The position numbers were made by a program, and so were the translations under genes. The notes under the pieces are model-generated. The model was not told the origin of the DNA. It saw only the letters and a list, made by a program, of their open reading frames with translations, and made no database searches. This document shows positions 46,253-57,829 of a stretch of DNA of 64,000 nucleotides, piece after piece. The stretch is from Aedes albopictus (taxonomy: Eukaryota; Arthropoda; Insecta; Diptera; Culicidae). Numbering within the stretch: position 1 is the first letter of the stretch; each line of letters starts with the position of its first letter. The stretch spans positions 160,019,963 to 160,083,962 of the forward strand of contig NC_085136.1 in assembly GCF_035046485.1 (NCBI RefSeq). Reading direction: 5' to 3'.

Positions 46253-47055
46253 AGAAGTCAAATTGAATCCCATATCCTTGAGAACCGCTGACCCAACTCC
46301 ATTCTCACCTTTTTCTTAACTCTCGTAAACAGAGAGTCGAATAACCAAACCACACGATGAGCCATGTGAGAGACTCACTGGCACTGAAGGCAGGAAAGGT
46401 GATCTATCTCTCGGCAGCGGCGTTGTTGGGTGGGTGGCGTGGAAAGTGTCGACCGACAGGACGGGCAGGTTGAGAAAAATCGGACAAGCAAAGCAAACAG
46501 AGGCTTGAGCAGTGACAAACATATGTCACGGTCACTCACGAAACTTCTTACTCTCTGGTGGGCAAATGCTCTCTCTCTCACACACTATAGCTTTGTTAAA
46601 AAGTTTGGTTGACTTGTTTGATACCTATCCTCGGCGGGACGAATGGTCAAACCAGGCAGCAGCAGTGAATCAACAGAAAAGGAAGCAAGGCTACAACAAC
46701 ATGATTAGCAGAGAGCGAAAGCACAAAAAATATCATCTGTTGGATTCACGGAGGTTTACGATGGGGTGGTTCAGGAAAAAATATTGCACTTCAGATCGAA
46801 TTTACAGTTATAATTTTATTAAAAAATGTCTTCATAAAAATTTACCAAATGTGGTACAGAAAGGCAATATTTTAAACTTTCTACCTTTTCCATGGAAAAT
46901 TTTCGTACTTTGAGGTCATTGAAATGCATAACAGTAACTAGACGATATTTACTAGATTACAACATTCAAAATACTTTCAATACGACTGTGTTTACGTTGT
47001 TTTTGAAAACCGGTAAAGCCCAATTTGGCATGAACGACCATGCGTCTCCATTTTT
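46253..47055. other. No recognisable gene
   Basis: Mixed-composition unassigned DNA without repeats, splice pattern or domain. Confidence 0.4.
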
Positions 47056-47215
47056 CAATGGGTTCAATCCCTGGCCCGCCCCTTTCCTCCTACTTTGTAT
47101 CTTTCTATCTACTTTCTCTCTCTCTCTCTATCTTCTCCACTTAAGCAGCTCATGTATATTCATATGTTCTTAGCCGTCACTAAAACCAGAAACGAATAGA
47201 AAAAGCCGTTTGCCT
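47056..47215 (+). mobile_element. SINE fragment (second family)
   Basis: gggttcaatccctggcccgc, cctcctactttgta, a (CT)n tract at 47110-47130, then a tail with aaccagaaacga. This matches 15110-14981 on the opposite strand, in the same order. Confidence 0.6.
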
Positions 47216-48290
47216 TGCTTCCAAGTTCCACAGCACAGTGTAACGCCTACAAGTTATGCAACCAAAGCAAACTGTGCCGCTTGACCTTCATAGTAATCAT
47301 CACACAATCTATAACCTTACGAACACTATAAATACAGTGACGATTCGTTCGTTGAGAGCTCGTTAGATGGGCTGTCTCGATGGTTGGATGTTCACTGGTT
47401 GGGACAAAACCCAACTAAAAAGCACTGTCAATGTCAAAATAGATGTCAAAACGAGTTTGACGTCTGACCGCCGTCGCATCACAGCTCCTGTATACAGAAC
47501 GTTTGCGCAAGTATGTGATTGTTCCGTGACGTATTTCTCGTCACTGGCGTGTGTCTAGAGCATTTTGATCAGTTGTCAGTTGCCCCAATGAACGAGCACG
47601 ATTCGCTAATCGGGGCGCAGTCGTGACCCAACCAGCGAATCCGGACTGTATCCCCTATCCATGGATCGCTTCACCGACCTAATGTTGACAAATACTTCAG
47701 TTCGTGCGGGTTGTGAGGAAGCAGAGAGCTTTCGGCCTCTAGTAGACACAACCATATCACACTCTTAACATTCCTTTCCCTCCCCAACTGACTATAGGGA
47801 CTTGGCAAGCGCCGTTATAGATCAAAAATATTGGCGGAGAGTAGTGACAGCCCCTTGGTCGATGATGACTTTGTTGATGACAGATGTTAATGATTGTTCA
47901 TTAGTGTGTATGTGTTAGAGAAATATTAACGAAGCATAACTGTTGATGTATGACTATGACTATAGATGTTTGTTTATCCAGTCCGTACTAAATGTCTGTT
48001 GAGTAAAGTTGTTGACAAAACGCTATCCGTGTTATGTATTTTTCCGTGTCACGAATTCCGAAACGTTGATCGGTCCGGTAGAATTTGGTGTGAACCGTGA
48101 CCGTTATGCTGCGATTCCAACAAAAAAAGGATGAGCTGCTTAAATTGCACTTTGAAAATAAGTAAAGCCCTTATTCATATGGATCTCTGTGCATAGTTGG
48201 TATCTGCTCAGATCAATCACGGAGAAGCAACGATTGACATGTATAAGTCAGGTTTGATCGTCGTTGATCGTTTTTGATAGACAACCATGC
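47216..48290. other. No recognisable gene; possible TATA box at 47327
   Basis: A TATAAATA octamer at 47327-47334 lies in a locally mixed-composition stretch, with no coding frame behind it. The 47880-48165 part has an LTR/leader-like feel (ggtccggtagaatttggtgt) but cannot be supported as an LTR. Confidence 0.3.
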
Positions 48291-48291
48291 G

Positions 48292-49262
48292 TCTCCATTT
48301 GTTTCGCGAAGTCTTTCTACATTGTTTCCTGAGCTTCACCAGATCAGAGTTCCACCAAGGGGTTCCTCTTGTGGTCTTCACAGACCGCAGAGGGCAAACT
48401 TCTTCCGAAGCTTCCATGATGAAGGCCGTTGTAGTATCAGCGGTATCATCTAATTCACTTGGAGTGTCAATAGATGGTGAGTATCCATGAAATTTGGCTG
48501 CAACCAAATCGGTAAAGAAATCCCAGTTGGTTGACCGGGGGTTCCTAAAACGCAATGTTTGCGAAGCAACATTCACATATTCAAACAAGATGTAGCGATG
48601 GTCAGATAAAGATTCTCCATCTGACACATGCCAATTGGTCAGCTCGTGAATAATTCTGCTAGAGCAAAGCGTTATGTGTAACACTTCCTCTCTAGCATAT
48701 ACCATGAAGGTTGGGCGATTGCCTATGTTAGGTATTACAAGATCTGTACTATAGTATACTTAAGTATACTATAGTATACTTAAGTATTCCATCAAACTGT
48801 AGCCTCTCAAGTTAATGTTCGAGCTGACCCAGATGATATGGTGACCTGGCATCACAGCCAACAATTGGCGGAAGGCCTTTTGAAGTGCAGTATGCGATGA
48901 CTTGCTTGAAAGCATTCGTTGAGGATGGCTCATCATGCGGTAAATAAAACGAACAATAGACGTATTTCATATGGAGGTTTACAACAGATAAATCAATTGT
49001 GATAGCACATACATTTCTGGTGGATAGTTCAGATATGAGTGTAGCAACGATTGCGTTGTTGACAGGCATACATACTCGAGGCACAATGGCATGAATTTCC
49101 CAAATGGAGGAAAACGTGCCTCTGGAGCCGACCTACTGATACTCGAGGCATGACACGCGAGTTTGCTATTTCATTTTTCCTGAAAATAGCAAGCACCGGG
49201 TTCACAAGGTTTCCTAGATAGGAATTCCCCTTACAAAAGTAAGGTTTTATGACTAAAGCCAC
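48292..49262 (-). pseudogene. LOA-type LINE endonuclease domain
   Basis: Minus-strand reading gives VMPRVSVGRLQRHVFL-type sequence near 49150, AITIDLSVVNLHMKYVYCSF near 49010 and KGLPPIVGCDARSPYHLG near 48875. A degraded INLRGYSLMEYL follows near 48800, then FMVYAREEVLHITLCSSRI near 48710, DGESLSDHRYILFEY near 48625 and PWWNSDLVKLRKQCRK near 48365. These are successive APE-endonuclease motifs, including the SDH signature. The 3' boundary shares sequence with 7261-7343, so both pieces are one family. It is broken by a palindromic expansion and frameshifts. Confidence 0.75.
48749..48787. repeat. Palindromic 20-bp tandem repeat inside the endonuclease
   Basis: atagtatacttaagtatact occurs twice in tandem. 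Each unit is itself near-palindromic. It interrupts the LOA-type frame between the LMEYL motif and DLVIPNIGNRP-type sequence. Confidence 0.7.
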
Positions 49263-49794
49263 TTGGGCTGCACCATTTTGACTGCAAATCGTTGATCGTT
49301 GCTGTTCTTTTACGCTGTAGATTGATCTGAGCTATCCTAACCGTAGCCACTACCCAAACTAGGCAACATTAGGAATGGCTAGGTAAATCGAAAGAAGGAA
49401 CTCTCTAAATCCTTCAAGAAATACTTGAAAAGAAATACTTGATGAAGAAATTTCCTGAAGATTTCACGAAGGAAACCTGGTTGAATCCATGGTGATATTA
49501 CTTAAGGAATCCATGAAGGGACCAATGCTAAAATTCACGAAGGAATCATTGAGAGAATTCCTGAAAGATTCTTTGAAGGTATTCCTATAAAATTTCTTGG
49601 CGGAATTTTTCTATCCAATTTGAATTTGTAAAGTAATATGATAATATTTGAAGCAATTTTTGAAAGAATTCTCGGACGAATTATTGAAGGAATCCCTGTA
49701 AATTTACTTTTCTATTTCACAAGCACAGCAAGGATTTAAAGAAAATGAAGATGGACCGTAAATCTGCAAAGTGCAGTAATTTTCGACGCCCACC
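49263..49794. other. No gene; weak minisatellite-like phrases
   Basis: gaaggaa-tcctga-type phrases recur between 49380 and 49700, resembling a decayed relative of the 12-bp minisatellite. Nothing else is recognised. Confidence 0.35.
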
Positions 49795-50440
49795 CATTTT
49801 AGCGCCCACCTTTTTTTAATTTTCATACAACCTGATACTTGCCATGCTATTTGGTTTTCAGTCAATAACTTATCACATGCCTTAGATCGGTATATTTTAT
49901 TAGGGCTTAACTGCCGTGAATCGCAAGTCAGTCCCATATGTAATTTGGTCAAAATTGAGTTAATGGTTGTTTTCGACCTTTCTTTGGATGATCTTTCAGC
50001 TACGTGAATAAAAATATATAGTTTGTTCAGTAAAATTGAAAAACAACACCAAATCAGATTGTCCCATTATGAAAAGTAATCGCAAGTCAGTCCCATCACG
50101 AACTTGTGTACCCTTCAGTACAAAACCAAACAAGGTTTTAGCCAGTTTTATATTTTTTACAGTTATGTTCTCACATTTCAAAGAGTTTGAGAAAGTTTCA
50201 AAATGATTGTAGATGTTTTCGTTTCGTGGTGATTTTTTGAAGTTTTACATAGAAATCGATTTTGAAACTTTCAGAATCCATTTTCTCAATGCCTACTTTT
50301 TACATATGGGACTGACTTGCGATTCACGGCAGTTAACCTGTGGCGATTTCTCTTTGGAAAAGTGATTATTCCCATAGTAAATCGCATAAGAAAACGGCTA
50401 ATAAACGGCTGGCGATAAAACATAGTTTCTTCGATTGAGC
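49795..50440. mobile_element. Truncated relative of the 31889 element
   Basis: agcgcccacc, ggttttcagtcaataactt, cacatgcc-tagatcgg on the left and cctgtggcgatttctctttg, cccatagtaaatcgcat, acatagtttcttcgat on the right match the 32.0-32.5 kb element in order. A TTAA MITE interrupts it. Confidence 0.6.
49911..50332. mobile_element. 422-bp MITE with TTAA duplication
   Basis: The ends are CTGCCGTGAATCGCAAGTCA and its exact inverse (inner continuation gtcccatatg). TTAA lies at 49907-49910 and 50333-50336. The host element is continuous across it. The subterminal cgcaagtcagtccca recurs at 50080 and again outside at 50510. Confidence 0.85.
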
Positions 50441-50445
50441 TGAAA

Positions 50446-50476
50446 TTTTCATTTTCATTTTCATTTTCATTTTGCA
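50446..50476. repeat. (TTTTCA)n microsatellite
   Basis: Five near-perfect ttttca units. They give rise to a meaningless NENENEN frame on the minus strand. Confidence 0.8.
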
Positions 50477-50779
50477 GCATTTGGTGGGGCACTTGGTGGG
50501 GCAATGAGAGCGCAAGTCAGTCCAAAGCCGATGATAAGGAGGGGTAATGGCTGAATAGTCTTTGCTGACCACATAAACGCCATGGGATAGGAAAAGGGTA
50601 TTTTGGTGTGGGATTAAGGTGTTGGTACAGACTTGACAATATCAATGCTATTCAGATGCAAAATATTTTTTTGCAATTACGTGCCATAAGATTGCACTTT
50701 TCAATTGCCGGAACTGTGCAGAAATGGCCTACTTTTCTTGACTAGCTCAAGAGTGCCGAAAAGTACTACTTTTCGGATC

Positions 50780-51956
50780 TCTAATTTTTGATATGTTATG
50801 TATAAATGTCCCAGCTTTCAATTGATGTAAAAATTTTGAAAATCGGTGTTTTTTTTTTTCCTTCCCTGTTGGGGAAATTAAGCCACTGCGTCCAATAGGC
50901 TGAACTTTTGTGGCATGTCCCGTTTTGATATTCGCATCTAGCCAGCTAATTACCATGTGTCAAGTAATCAGCTACTGCCACGACGCGTCGTCTCCCAGTC
51001 AGGTGCAATGGAATTGATAAACTCCAAGACCTTCCCAGGTTTTGCAGACCAGATCTCACTGGGTTGCAAGCAACCACTATTTAGAAATCTTTGCCTGCGC
51101 GTGTATAAAGCACCACAACTGCAAAGCAGATGTTCCGAGGTTTCACGTTCCGTATTACAGAAACGACAGATATCACTCTGAATATGGCCAATATTTTTCA
51201 AGTGATACCTGCTCGGGCAGTGTCCAGTTACTAGGCCAGTGTATGTACATAGAGCTCTCTTGTTGAGCTCTAAGAGCTTTTTGGTTTTATAAGCATTTGG
51301 TGTTATAAATCGTTTTGACTGATTGCAATTTTTGACGTCCATCCAATTGGATATCACCCTCTGCTCAGCCCAGCGTTTCAGGTCCATTTTAATTGTACAG
51401 TTTGATATACCACAGAATGGTTCTGGACCAGCAAACTGTAAATTGGAACCACTTTTAGCAAGCTCGTCTGCCATTTCATTTCCTTCAATGCCACAGTGAC
51501 CTGGAACCCAGTATAAGTTTACTGAATTCCCTTGGCACAGCCTGCGCAGTGAAAGAATGCATTCCCAGACAAGCTTTGAAGTAAATCGGTGGTTGCCCTC
51601 ATGGTGAAAAAATTGTTTTGGTATAAAAATCCAAGATGGCGGCCGAAATCAATATGGCCGACCCAACTTTTTATTTTTGTAAATAGTAGATCTATCTTTC
51701 CTCTTTTCAACAACAATTCGTTTTGAGGTGGTTGTTGGAGAAACTTTCGAGTTATAACGGTTTGAGTGAGCCACCATTTGACCAAAATCGAGGGGTCTGC
51801 AAAAATTGTTATGGCTCTAACTAACGGGGGGTCCATCAATTTGAGTAACCAAATGCATTTTTCTTACTTTTTAGGCGAGGGCTTTCAGAAAATCGGCACC
51901 TTAAACATTTTTGAAGACAAGGTGTAAATAGTGGGCCGGTCTCAGCGAGAATTACC
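50780..51956. mobile_element. Partial foldback copy interrupted by a LINE
   Basis: 50780-50845 and 51572-51956 match the right arm of the 44981-46252 element in order, ending in the same ttaccc terminus. The left arm is missing. The copy is cut by a LINE insertion at the aaatcggtg motif. Confidence 0.8.
50846..51571 (-). mobile_element. 5'-truncated LINE insertion with target duplication (RNase H and tail)
   Basis: Minus-strand coding is open from 51571 to a stop at 50968. It has YWVPGHCGIEGNEMADELAK (RNase H region with the GH and NEMADE motifs), then a C-terminal region with CRFCNTERETSEHLLC (CCHC-like). A 3' UTR follows and ends in a poly(A) seen as T at 50847-50859. The target duplication is tttgaa--aaatcggtg, at about 50831-50846 and 51571-51588. 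An uninterrupted frame and clear duplication suggest a fairly recent insertion. RNase H plus CCHC tail fits LOA or I-type elements. Confidence 0.8.
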
Positions 51957-52253
51957 CATATAATGTTTAAAAAATGTGTTCAAAAATTTTATAAGTTTTA
52001 CCAAAAGTTCTATAACTTTCAGAAAACTTATTCGATCTCGCTCAAAATTTTACCAATGGTGCAAAATTGATCAAAATTTCAGCGTATTTGATTGATGTAT
52101 AAAAAAGTTATGATCAATTGAATGAAAAATTATTTTGACCAAAAAATTGCTGTACGGACAATTGTTTGATACACTGTAGGTATCTTATTTTTTTTAAATG
52201 GCATAAGGATAAAAATAAATGATTGCAAGCACTGTTAACGAGAGTCATATTGG
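51957..52253. other. Spacer downstream of EXOSC1
   Basis: AT-rich DNA with no feature recognised between the foldback terminus and the EXOSC1 3' end. Confidence 0.4.
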
Positions 52254-52259
52254 TTTATT
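52254..52259 (-). terminator. Poly(A) signal AATAAA of EXOSC1
   Basis: AATAAA on the minus strand, 13 bases past the stop codon. It implies a very short 3' UTR. Confidence 0.7.
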
Positions 52260-52271
52260 CCATCCGTCCTG

Positions 52272-53272
52272 TTACAACTTTCCATCATAATTGGGTGGTG
52301 CCGTTTCCGGTACAATTTTTGCCACCTTGCGAGGTTCCTTCGCCAATGTCACCGGACACTGCATCTCGGTCCAGCCCACCGGAACCATGGGCGTCGGTTC
52401 GGAACTCTTATTCGACATGGCGACCGCTACACCGAGTTCATTTTCGGCCGTCGTCAGGTGGTAGGTGTTAAGCTCGACCAATGGAAGCTGAAAGGTATTT
52501 GCGAGAATAAAGTGAATGAGTTCTTATGTGTTGATTAAAACGTTATCATTACCACTCGAGCCAAAATGATGTCACCTGGTCGGAAGCATTTGTACATTTC
52601 AACGCGATCTTTTTCGGTAGCACGCACATCCTCTTTCCGTAAGATTCCTCTGTTTCATTGTAGAAGATGGTAAGTTATAAGTTGAAAACAAAACTGTTGA
52701 AATAAATTTAACATGCACAACTGTCTATGGTTTTAGGTATGGTAAGCAAGAGCACCATCTTATATTTGAATTCTAGTAGCTTTGCACTTTATTTTATGCA
52801 TGGAAAATAGGATTTTCTTCTACCATCTTGAGCAAAAATAATATTATTGAATACACGAAAGGGTATGAGCGGAATAGGGTTAAATTACCTGTACGGTCTG
52901 TTTAGACAAGTTTTTCCAATACAGATGATAACGCATTTGGCAAATCGTTGGTTTATGACTGTGATCTTTGCCGTTACGACGTCTCCCACCACGGGAACCA
53001 CCGTTTTGCTTCCGAAGGATGCCACTGAAATGTAGTTATTCTACGAAACAAAGAAGATGGTCAGTGTCATTGGTGTCATTACACCGAATGTATCTTACCT
53101 TATGCCGCTTGCGGATCTTTACCACGCCGGAGAGGCTCGCGTGCAGATATCCCAATTTTTCGTACGTTCCTTCACCACCCACTGTGTACTCTGAAACCGC
53201 GCAAAGTCGTTGACCCGGCACGCAGATGTGGGTAACCTCCCCGTCATCCTTTTCGCTTACCGTTTTCACCAT
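52272..53272 (-). CDS. EXOSC1: Exosome complex component CSL4, four exons
   Basis: CSL4 is one of three S1/KH cap subunits of the RNA exosome, the nuclear and cytoplasmic 3'-5' RNA processing and decay complex; it helps join cap and core. The exons are 53272-53099, 53040-52889, 52649-52553 and 52487-52272. All introns (58, 239 and 65 bp) are GT-AG, and the product is 212 residues against about 195 in human. N-terminal domain: THICVPGQRLCAV, GGEGTYEKLGYLHASL. S1 domain: GDVVTAKITVINQRFAKCVI. C-terminal part: LRKEDVRATEKDRVEMYKCF, RPGDIILARV, YHLTTAENELGVAVA, TEMQCPVTLAKEPRKVAK. The start is the first ATG of the open frame (gcaATGG context). The frame is uninterrupted, with no sign of decay. 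The assignment rests on recalled similarity, which is strong throughout. Confidence 0.95.
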
Positions 53273-53284
53273 TGCTCTACACTA

Positions 53285-53423
53285 GAGTGGCTTTAACTTA
53301 GAGTGGCGTCAATGTCAAAATTGGAACAGCGGTCATCTGTCAAATCCATACAAATTCCTGTTCCAAACGAGCAGGAGACCTGTCAAAATGGGAACATGAC
53401 GCCACTCTCCCTTCCAGTCACTC
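53285..53423. mobile_element. 139-bp MITE at the EXOSC1 5' end
   Basis: The ends are GAGTGGCTTTAAC and the inverse of GAGTGACTGGAAG. Inner arms share agagtggcgtca and tgtcaaaattgg-aaca. TA lies at 53283-53284 and 53424-53425. An alternative edge uses the ctctacactag repeat present on both sides. It ends 12 bp upstream of the EXOSC1 start codon. Confidence 0.7.
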
Positions 53424-53600
53424 TACTCTACACTAGTTTGTCAGCCTCCCTAGAGTTTTTACCACGTTAGATTTAAACAGGGTTTCCGGTGATTACTGGG
53501 GTGGAATTTTTAGCACGGAACACCTAAACCGGATGAAATCGAATAGCAACGATCTCACCCCACAACGAACAACGTACTGAATGTAAACAAAAAACATAAA
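53424..53600. other. Possible EXOSC1 upstream region
   Basis: Unassigned sequence between two MITEs. If transcription starts upstream of the MITE, the promoter is here. No TATA box is visible. Confidence 0.3.
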
Positions 53601-53602
53601 TA

Positions 53603-53778
53603 GTGGTTTCTGCTTTTAGTAGTGTTGCGTGTACGTACACGATGTATTACACGAACACCAATTGAGTTACTGGTTGAAAATAGTAAACAAAGATCAGCTG
53701 TTCCCAGCAAAATCAAATGGGCATATTTTCAACCAGTAGATTTGCATTAGTGTTCGTGACACCGCGCTGCGAAACCAC
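53603..53778. mobile_element. 176-bp TA-flanked MITE
   Basis: GTGGTTTC at the left pairs with gaaaccac at the right. Inner arms pair through acacgaacac / gtgttcgtg and actggttgaaaat / attttcaaccagt. TA lies at 53601-53602 and 53779-53780. Confidence 0.7.
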
Positions 53779-53780
53779 TA

Positions 53781-54719
53781 TAGCATAAAACATGCCGCCG
53801 GCTGTCATTTTCTGCACGATTAGGAATAATCTTAGAATTTGAGTTAAAATTTACCCAACCGCATACACTGAGAATAGCTCGCCATCATTCCAGTACCTGG
53901 GAATCCAGGGGTTCCTCTCAATTGGTTCCTCCCGTTCCTTCTGGAACGCATGCCCTGTTAGAGTGGGTGGACAGTGCACACTATTTTTAATTCGTTTTAA
54001 ACCAGCAAAATTTTGCTAGTTTTTGTCATGCTGTAAAATCAGCAATCCAACCAGCAAAATATTTCTTGCTGAATTGGCTTCTTAAACGGTGTTCAGATAA
54101 TTTCATATTCTAAATCTGTATGCAGAACTGAGCCGAGATCCAAATTTTCATGATTTTCGGTGCCCGGGAACCTATTTAAAAATTGATTTGAAGTTTGTAT
54201 GGGAACGATTTGTCGAATCACCCCTCGTTGCATTTTGTACTGGGCGCAGTTGTCAAGCAGTTGCCCAGCTGTCATAGGATGATTTCTAAAAATCTATTTG
54301 AAATTGATTTTAGGTGCCAAAATAAAGATCTAAAAATCTGAAAAAAATATAGTGGCTCAGAAAAAGGTGCTCTTTCGTATAAAACGAGGTATAAAACGTA
54401 TAAAATAAAAAAAAAACAATACATTTTACAAAATTTAAAAACCCAATTTTAGGTAAACGTTTTGACGGTTTTTTTGCTGGTTGTTTAGCAATTTTGTCCG
54501 AGCTGGCGTCTGGCCGGTTTTTTTTTTTTCTATTTTTCTCTTCATGCGAAACAAAAATTGCTGCAAATTGTTAGTTTAAACTTGATTTTCGGTATCCAAT
54601 CGTAAGTAAATGCAATAAATACGCATTAAAGAAGTGGCACGTTTCACTTGAACGAGATAATCGATGAAAATTGTAACTTTTTTCGGCGGAATTTTCCCAT
54701 CTTCTTGCTTCTTTAGTAA
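53781..54719. other. No recognisable gene
   Basis: aaccagcaaaattttgctag near 54000 and ttttgctggttgtttagcaa near 54470 hint at another degraded inverted-repeat element. The boundaries cannot be set. Confidence 0.3.
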
Positions 54720-54721
54720 GG

Positions 54722-55207
54722 GGATTAGGGGCATAATGGACACCCTAAGCAAATGCGTACGTTAGGCCTGTATAACCATGTATAACAGAAAAAACTTAAC
54801 ATATTATCAGTTGACTTACACCTTTAACTTGTTTCCTACGTCTTTCAATCATTTACTGCAGGTAGAATGCCTTTGTTGTGAAGAAATAATGAATTGTAAA
54901 CCGCGTGTTTTTCAAGGCTGGCAGGAAATGTACGGGGCGAAATGTACACCCATCGGGGCATAATGGACACCCCTGCATATTTTATGCTAATTCTTTGATT
55001 ACATCGAGCAGTAAAATAATTTGCCTACGAAGATCAATACTACAGATTCCATCTTAGACGAGTTTTACACAACATCAAAGTTAATTAAATAAACTTTAGG
55101 CCAAAATAATCGGATTGTTTTATTCCAAACTCTCTAAAACGCCTAAAAGTGTGCATTGCGCGTATATCCATTTGTAATAATTATTGCCAGTGTTCATTTC
55201 GCCCCGA
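54722..55207. mobile_element. Inverted-repeat element, about 490 bp
   Basis: GGGGATTAGGGGCATAATGG at the left matches the inverse of TTCGATTCGGGGCGAAATGA at the right. The terminal phrase recurs internally (ggggcataatggacacc at 54955). A TA duplication is likely but off by a base. It resembles the 1750 and 26253 elements in design. Confidence 0.55.
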
Positions 55208-55317
55208 ATCGAATACAACTTTAAAATTGCTATTTTAATTTAATCCATTGCTAAATCTCCGTATACATGTAGATGAGGTAACAATTCATTTGTTTTTATG
55301 GTGGACACACTGGGAGG

Positions 55318-55375
55318 GCCCATATAGCCGAGGCGGTAAACGCACGGGCGCAGACAGACGTTCAAGTTTGACTCA
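55318..55375 (+). mobile_element. tRNA-like SINE head
   Basis: gggcccatatagccgaggcg, gtaaacgcacggg and a B-box-like gacgttcaagtttgac match the order of the Feilai-like head at 36304. Only the head remains. Confidence 0.45.
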
Positions 55376-57523
55376 GCAGCTTGTGTAAAAAACATGGCCT
55401 CCACAAATTGCCAAGTGGCAATCAGCGAACAGATGGCGTTAGCGACGTTCATATTCAATCGCTGCTTCACATCTAGGTGGTGCGAATAGAAGCGGTTTTA
55501 TTTTTCAAGCTAGCTAACACACACCTACACACTCCCGACACACAGCTTGTAAACACGCACGAGCGTTCAATTTTCTTGCAACCACCTCTCTCAGCGCGGT
55601 TGTCAAATACGCCGTCGCGACGCTGTTCGGAAATGGTAAACATGATCAATCCACCTTTATTCCAATTTTGTTCTCGTGCTAAAAGTTTATTATTTTCCAT
55701 TCGCGATGGAAATTTTGATGAATAGTTGTTAAAAAAATAGCTGAAATAGGCTCAACACAATGTTTATCCTTCTCCTCGCTTTCCAACGGCTTGACAGCGG
55801 TAAATGGAGATATCGTGACAACATTTTTGATTACATCCGCAGCACCTAGATAACAATACTCTTCAATCAATCACACAGGTTCAAAAAGGTTTAACATAAC
55901 CTCAATCTTCAATGTTTGGCTCCCGATGTTTGGCTCCCGCTAAGAGACCATATTGAGTCAGTCCGCGACACTCAGCTTCACATGTGCGTTGCGACCAACA
56001 ACTGTCACCACGGTCGTCTTCCAGCCGGATGGCGGGAAAAGACCGCACGTGTTGCACGCTAATAAATAATGTTTCCACATAATTTGTGCAGAGTAAATTA
56101 CTTTTATTTAATGTCTAAAATATTTCGCATAAATTAGCGCAGGACTCTTGTAAATTGTTTTACACATTATTACTTTTATTTTACATAGATTTGCTTGAAT
56201 AAAACTGCATTTGTATGAACTGCACTCGCATTGGGAAATCTTTGTGAATGTGACGCAAATGTAGGAATGATTTTGACAGTGTTTGTTTTGATTTTATTTT
56301 TCGGTAGGTGGTGAATTGGGTGGTAAGTACCCAACTAACAATTGCAAGTCACAAACAAGCAAGCTTGCTGAATTGTTGCTTAATAATGGTAATGGTAGCT
56401 GAACTAAAATTATGCTCTACACATTACTGTTTAAATGATTTTTCAATGGAGAAAATAGTCAATGTTCGACTTTCCTCATCGGTATCAACAATGATAAATT
56501 AAAACACTTTTCAAAAGTTTAACAACAAATTTATTCGACAACCATTGATTCCTTAACAAAAGAGTTTAAAAAACATTTGTCTGCATCTTATTAAGCTGAT
56601 TTATCGATAAGCATATGCTCCTGAACAATGTGCTTTTCACTTGTCAAATAAACGCCTTCAGCCCGTCATAGTTTGACTCGGAACTTTGTTCGGATTAAGG
56701 GATAAATCATGGCTAAAACTGTTTAGACAACCAAGTTGTTAAAGAACCAAAATTTGAAACGAATCACATAAAATAAAACAGAATAGATTATGTTGTTTAA
56801 CATTGAGTGCCAAGAGACGTAATCAACGTTAAAATGAGACATTATTTATTATTATTAGTCTGTAACAAGATGTCTTGTACCTAATTATTATATTTTTTAT
56901 CTTCCGCAGCAGTCGATTGTACGAGACGCTTGGATCGATGCATTTGACATTTCAGTGCTGTCGTGTTTACTGAATATTGTTCCCACAGTCACCTAGATAA
57001 GCAAACAGCATTCAGAAATCGACACATTTCAAGTATCTCTAAACATCCTTATGCACTATTTATTGGACATAATATCAAGATTCCAGGACAAAGCATAAAC
57101 AAAAAAAATTGCTTAACGAATCTTCTACTGAGCATGAGCAGATTACCTGAACAGATGCTGTGAATGCACCATGTCCAAGACCATACCGCTCCACATATTG
57201 TCATACATTTTTAAAGATATTAAATAATAAAAATAAAAACATATTCATATCGCAATTAGTTCGTCTGGAAACTATATCTTCAATAAGGACCAACACTTTT
57301 TGGCCGCATTCGATGCAAGTTTTCTCACCGTGCGATAAAAATACTGACAGCGAAATCAGAATGGAAAGCACGTGTTTTGGGCTGAACAGCTGTTGAGTAT
57401 AAGGCGTTGTTCAGTTGATTACCACGTGCTGTGCTAATTCACCACTGCTGAACACAAGTTCAGGAGTGATCATTATTGAGTCATGGAGAATATGTTTTGC
57501 TTTGGGTGCTGCATCTCACCATC
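55376..57523. other. No recognisable gene
   Basis: AT-rich unassigned DNA. No frame, repeat or RNA gene is supported. The mirrored frames at about 55473-55725 are one segment read both ways. Confidence 0.4.
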
Positions 57524-57593
57524 TCTAGGATGGCGCAGATAGGAAGGCATGCGGCTGGTAATCTACAGGTCTCGAGTTCTAATCCGGATTTAG
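57524..57593 (+). pseudogene. tRNA-like remnant or SINE head
   Basis: An A-box-like TGGCGCAGATAGG and a B-box-like GAGTTCTAATCC are at tRNA spacing. The stems do not pair well and no terminator follows. Confidence 0.4.
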
Positions 57594-57829
57594 GTAATTT
57601 ATATGTAATTCCTTATTTCATAATAGGTGTTCTCAACATGAGAGCAAATAATTACTCTCGTGAGAGTTCAACATTTTGCATTTTATTTATTTTCAGTCAT
57701 TTTTGCCAATGCTTAATAACAACTTTCTTGTCATTTGTAAAACGGTTTGAACAACAAAAATTAAGTTGGTGCACAACATGATGCTTTATAACTTCCTCCA
57801 AATTTGTGTGAACAAAACCCGAAATAGGA

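Noticed and set aside
47880..48165. Possible Bel/Pao LTR and leader (ggtccggtagaatttggtgt, then a short frame)
   Set aside because: No second LTR, tRNA primer site or gag continuation could be shown.
50286..50504. Frame with NENENENEN
   Set aside because: Produced by a (TTTTCA)n microsatellite read on the minus strand.
53998..54505. Possible further foldback (aaccagcaaaatt... / ...ttttgctggtt)
   Set aside because: Arms are short and diverged and no flanking duplication was found, so the boundaries would be guesses.
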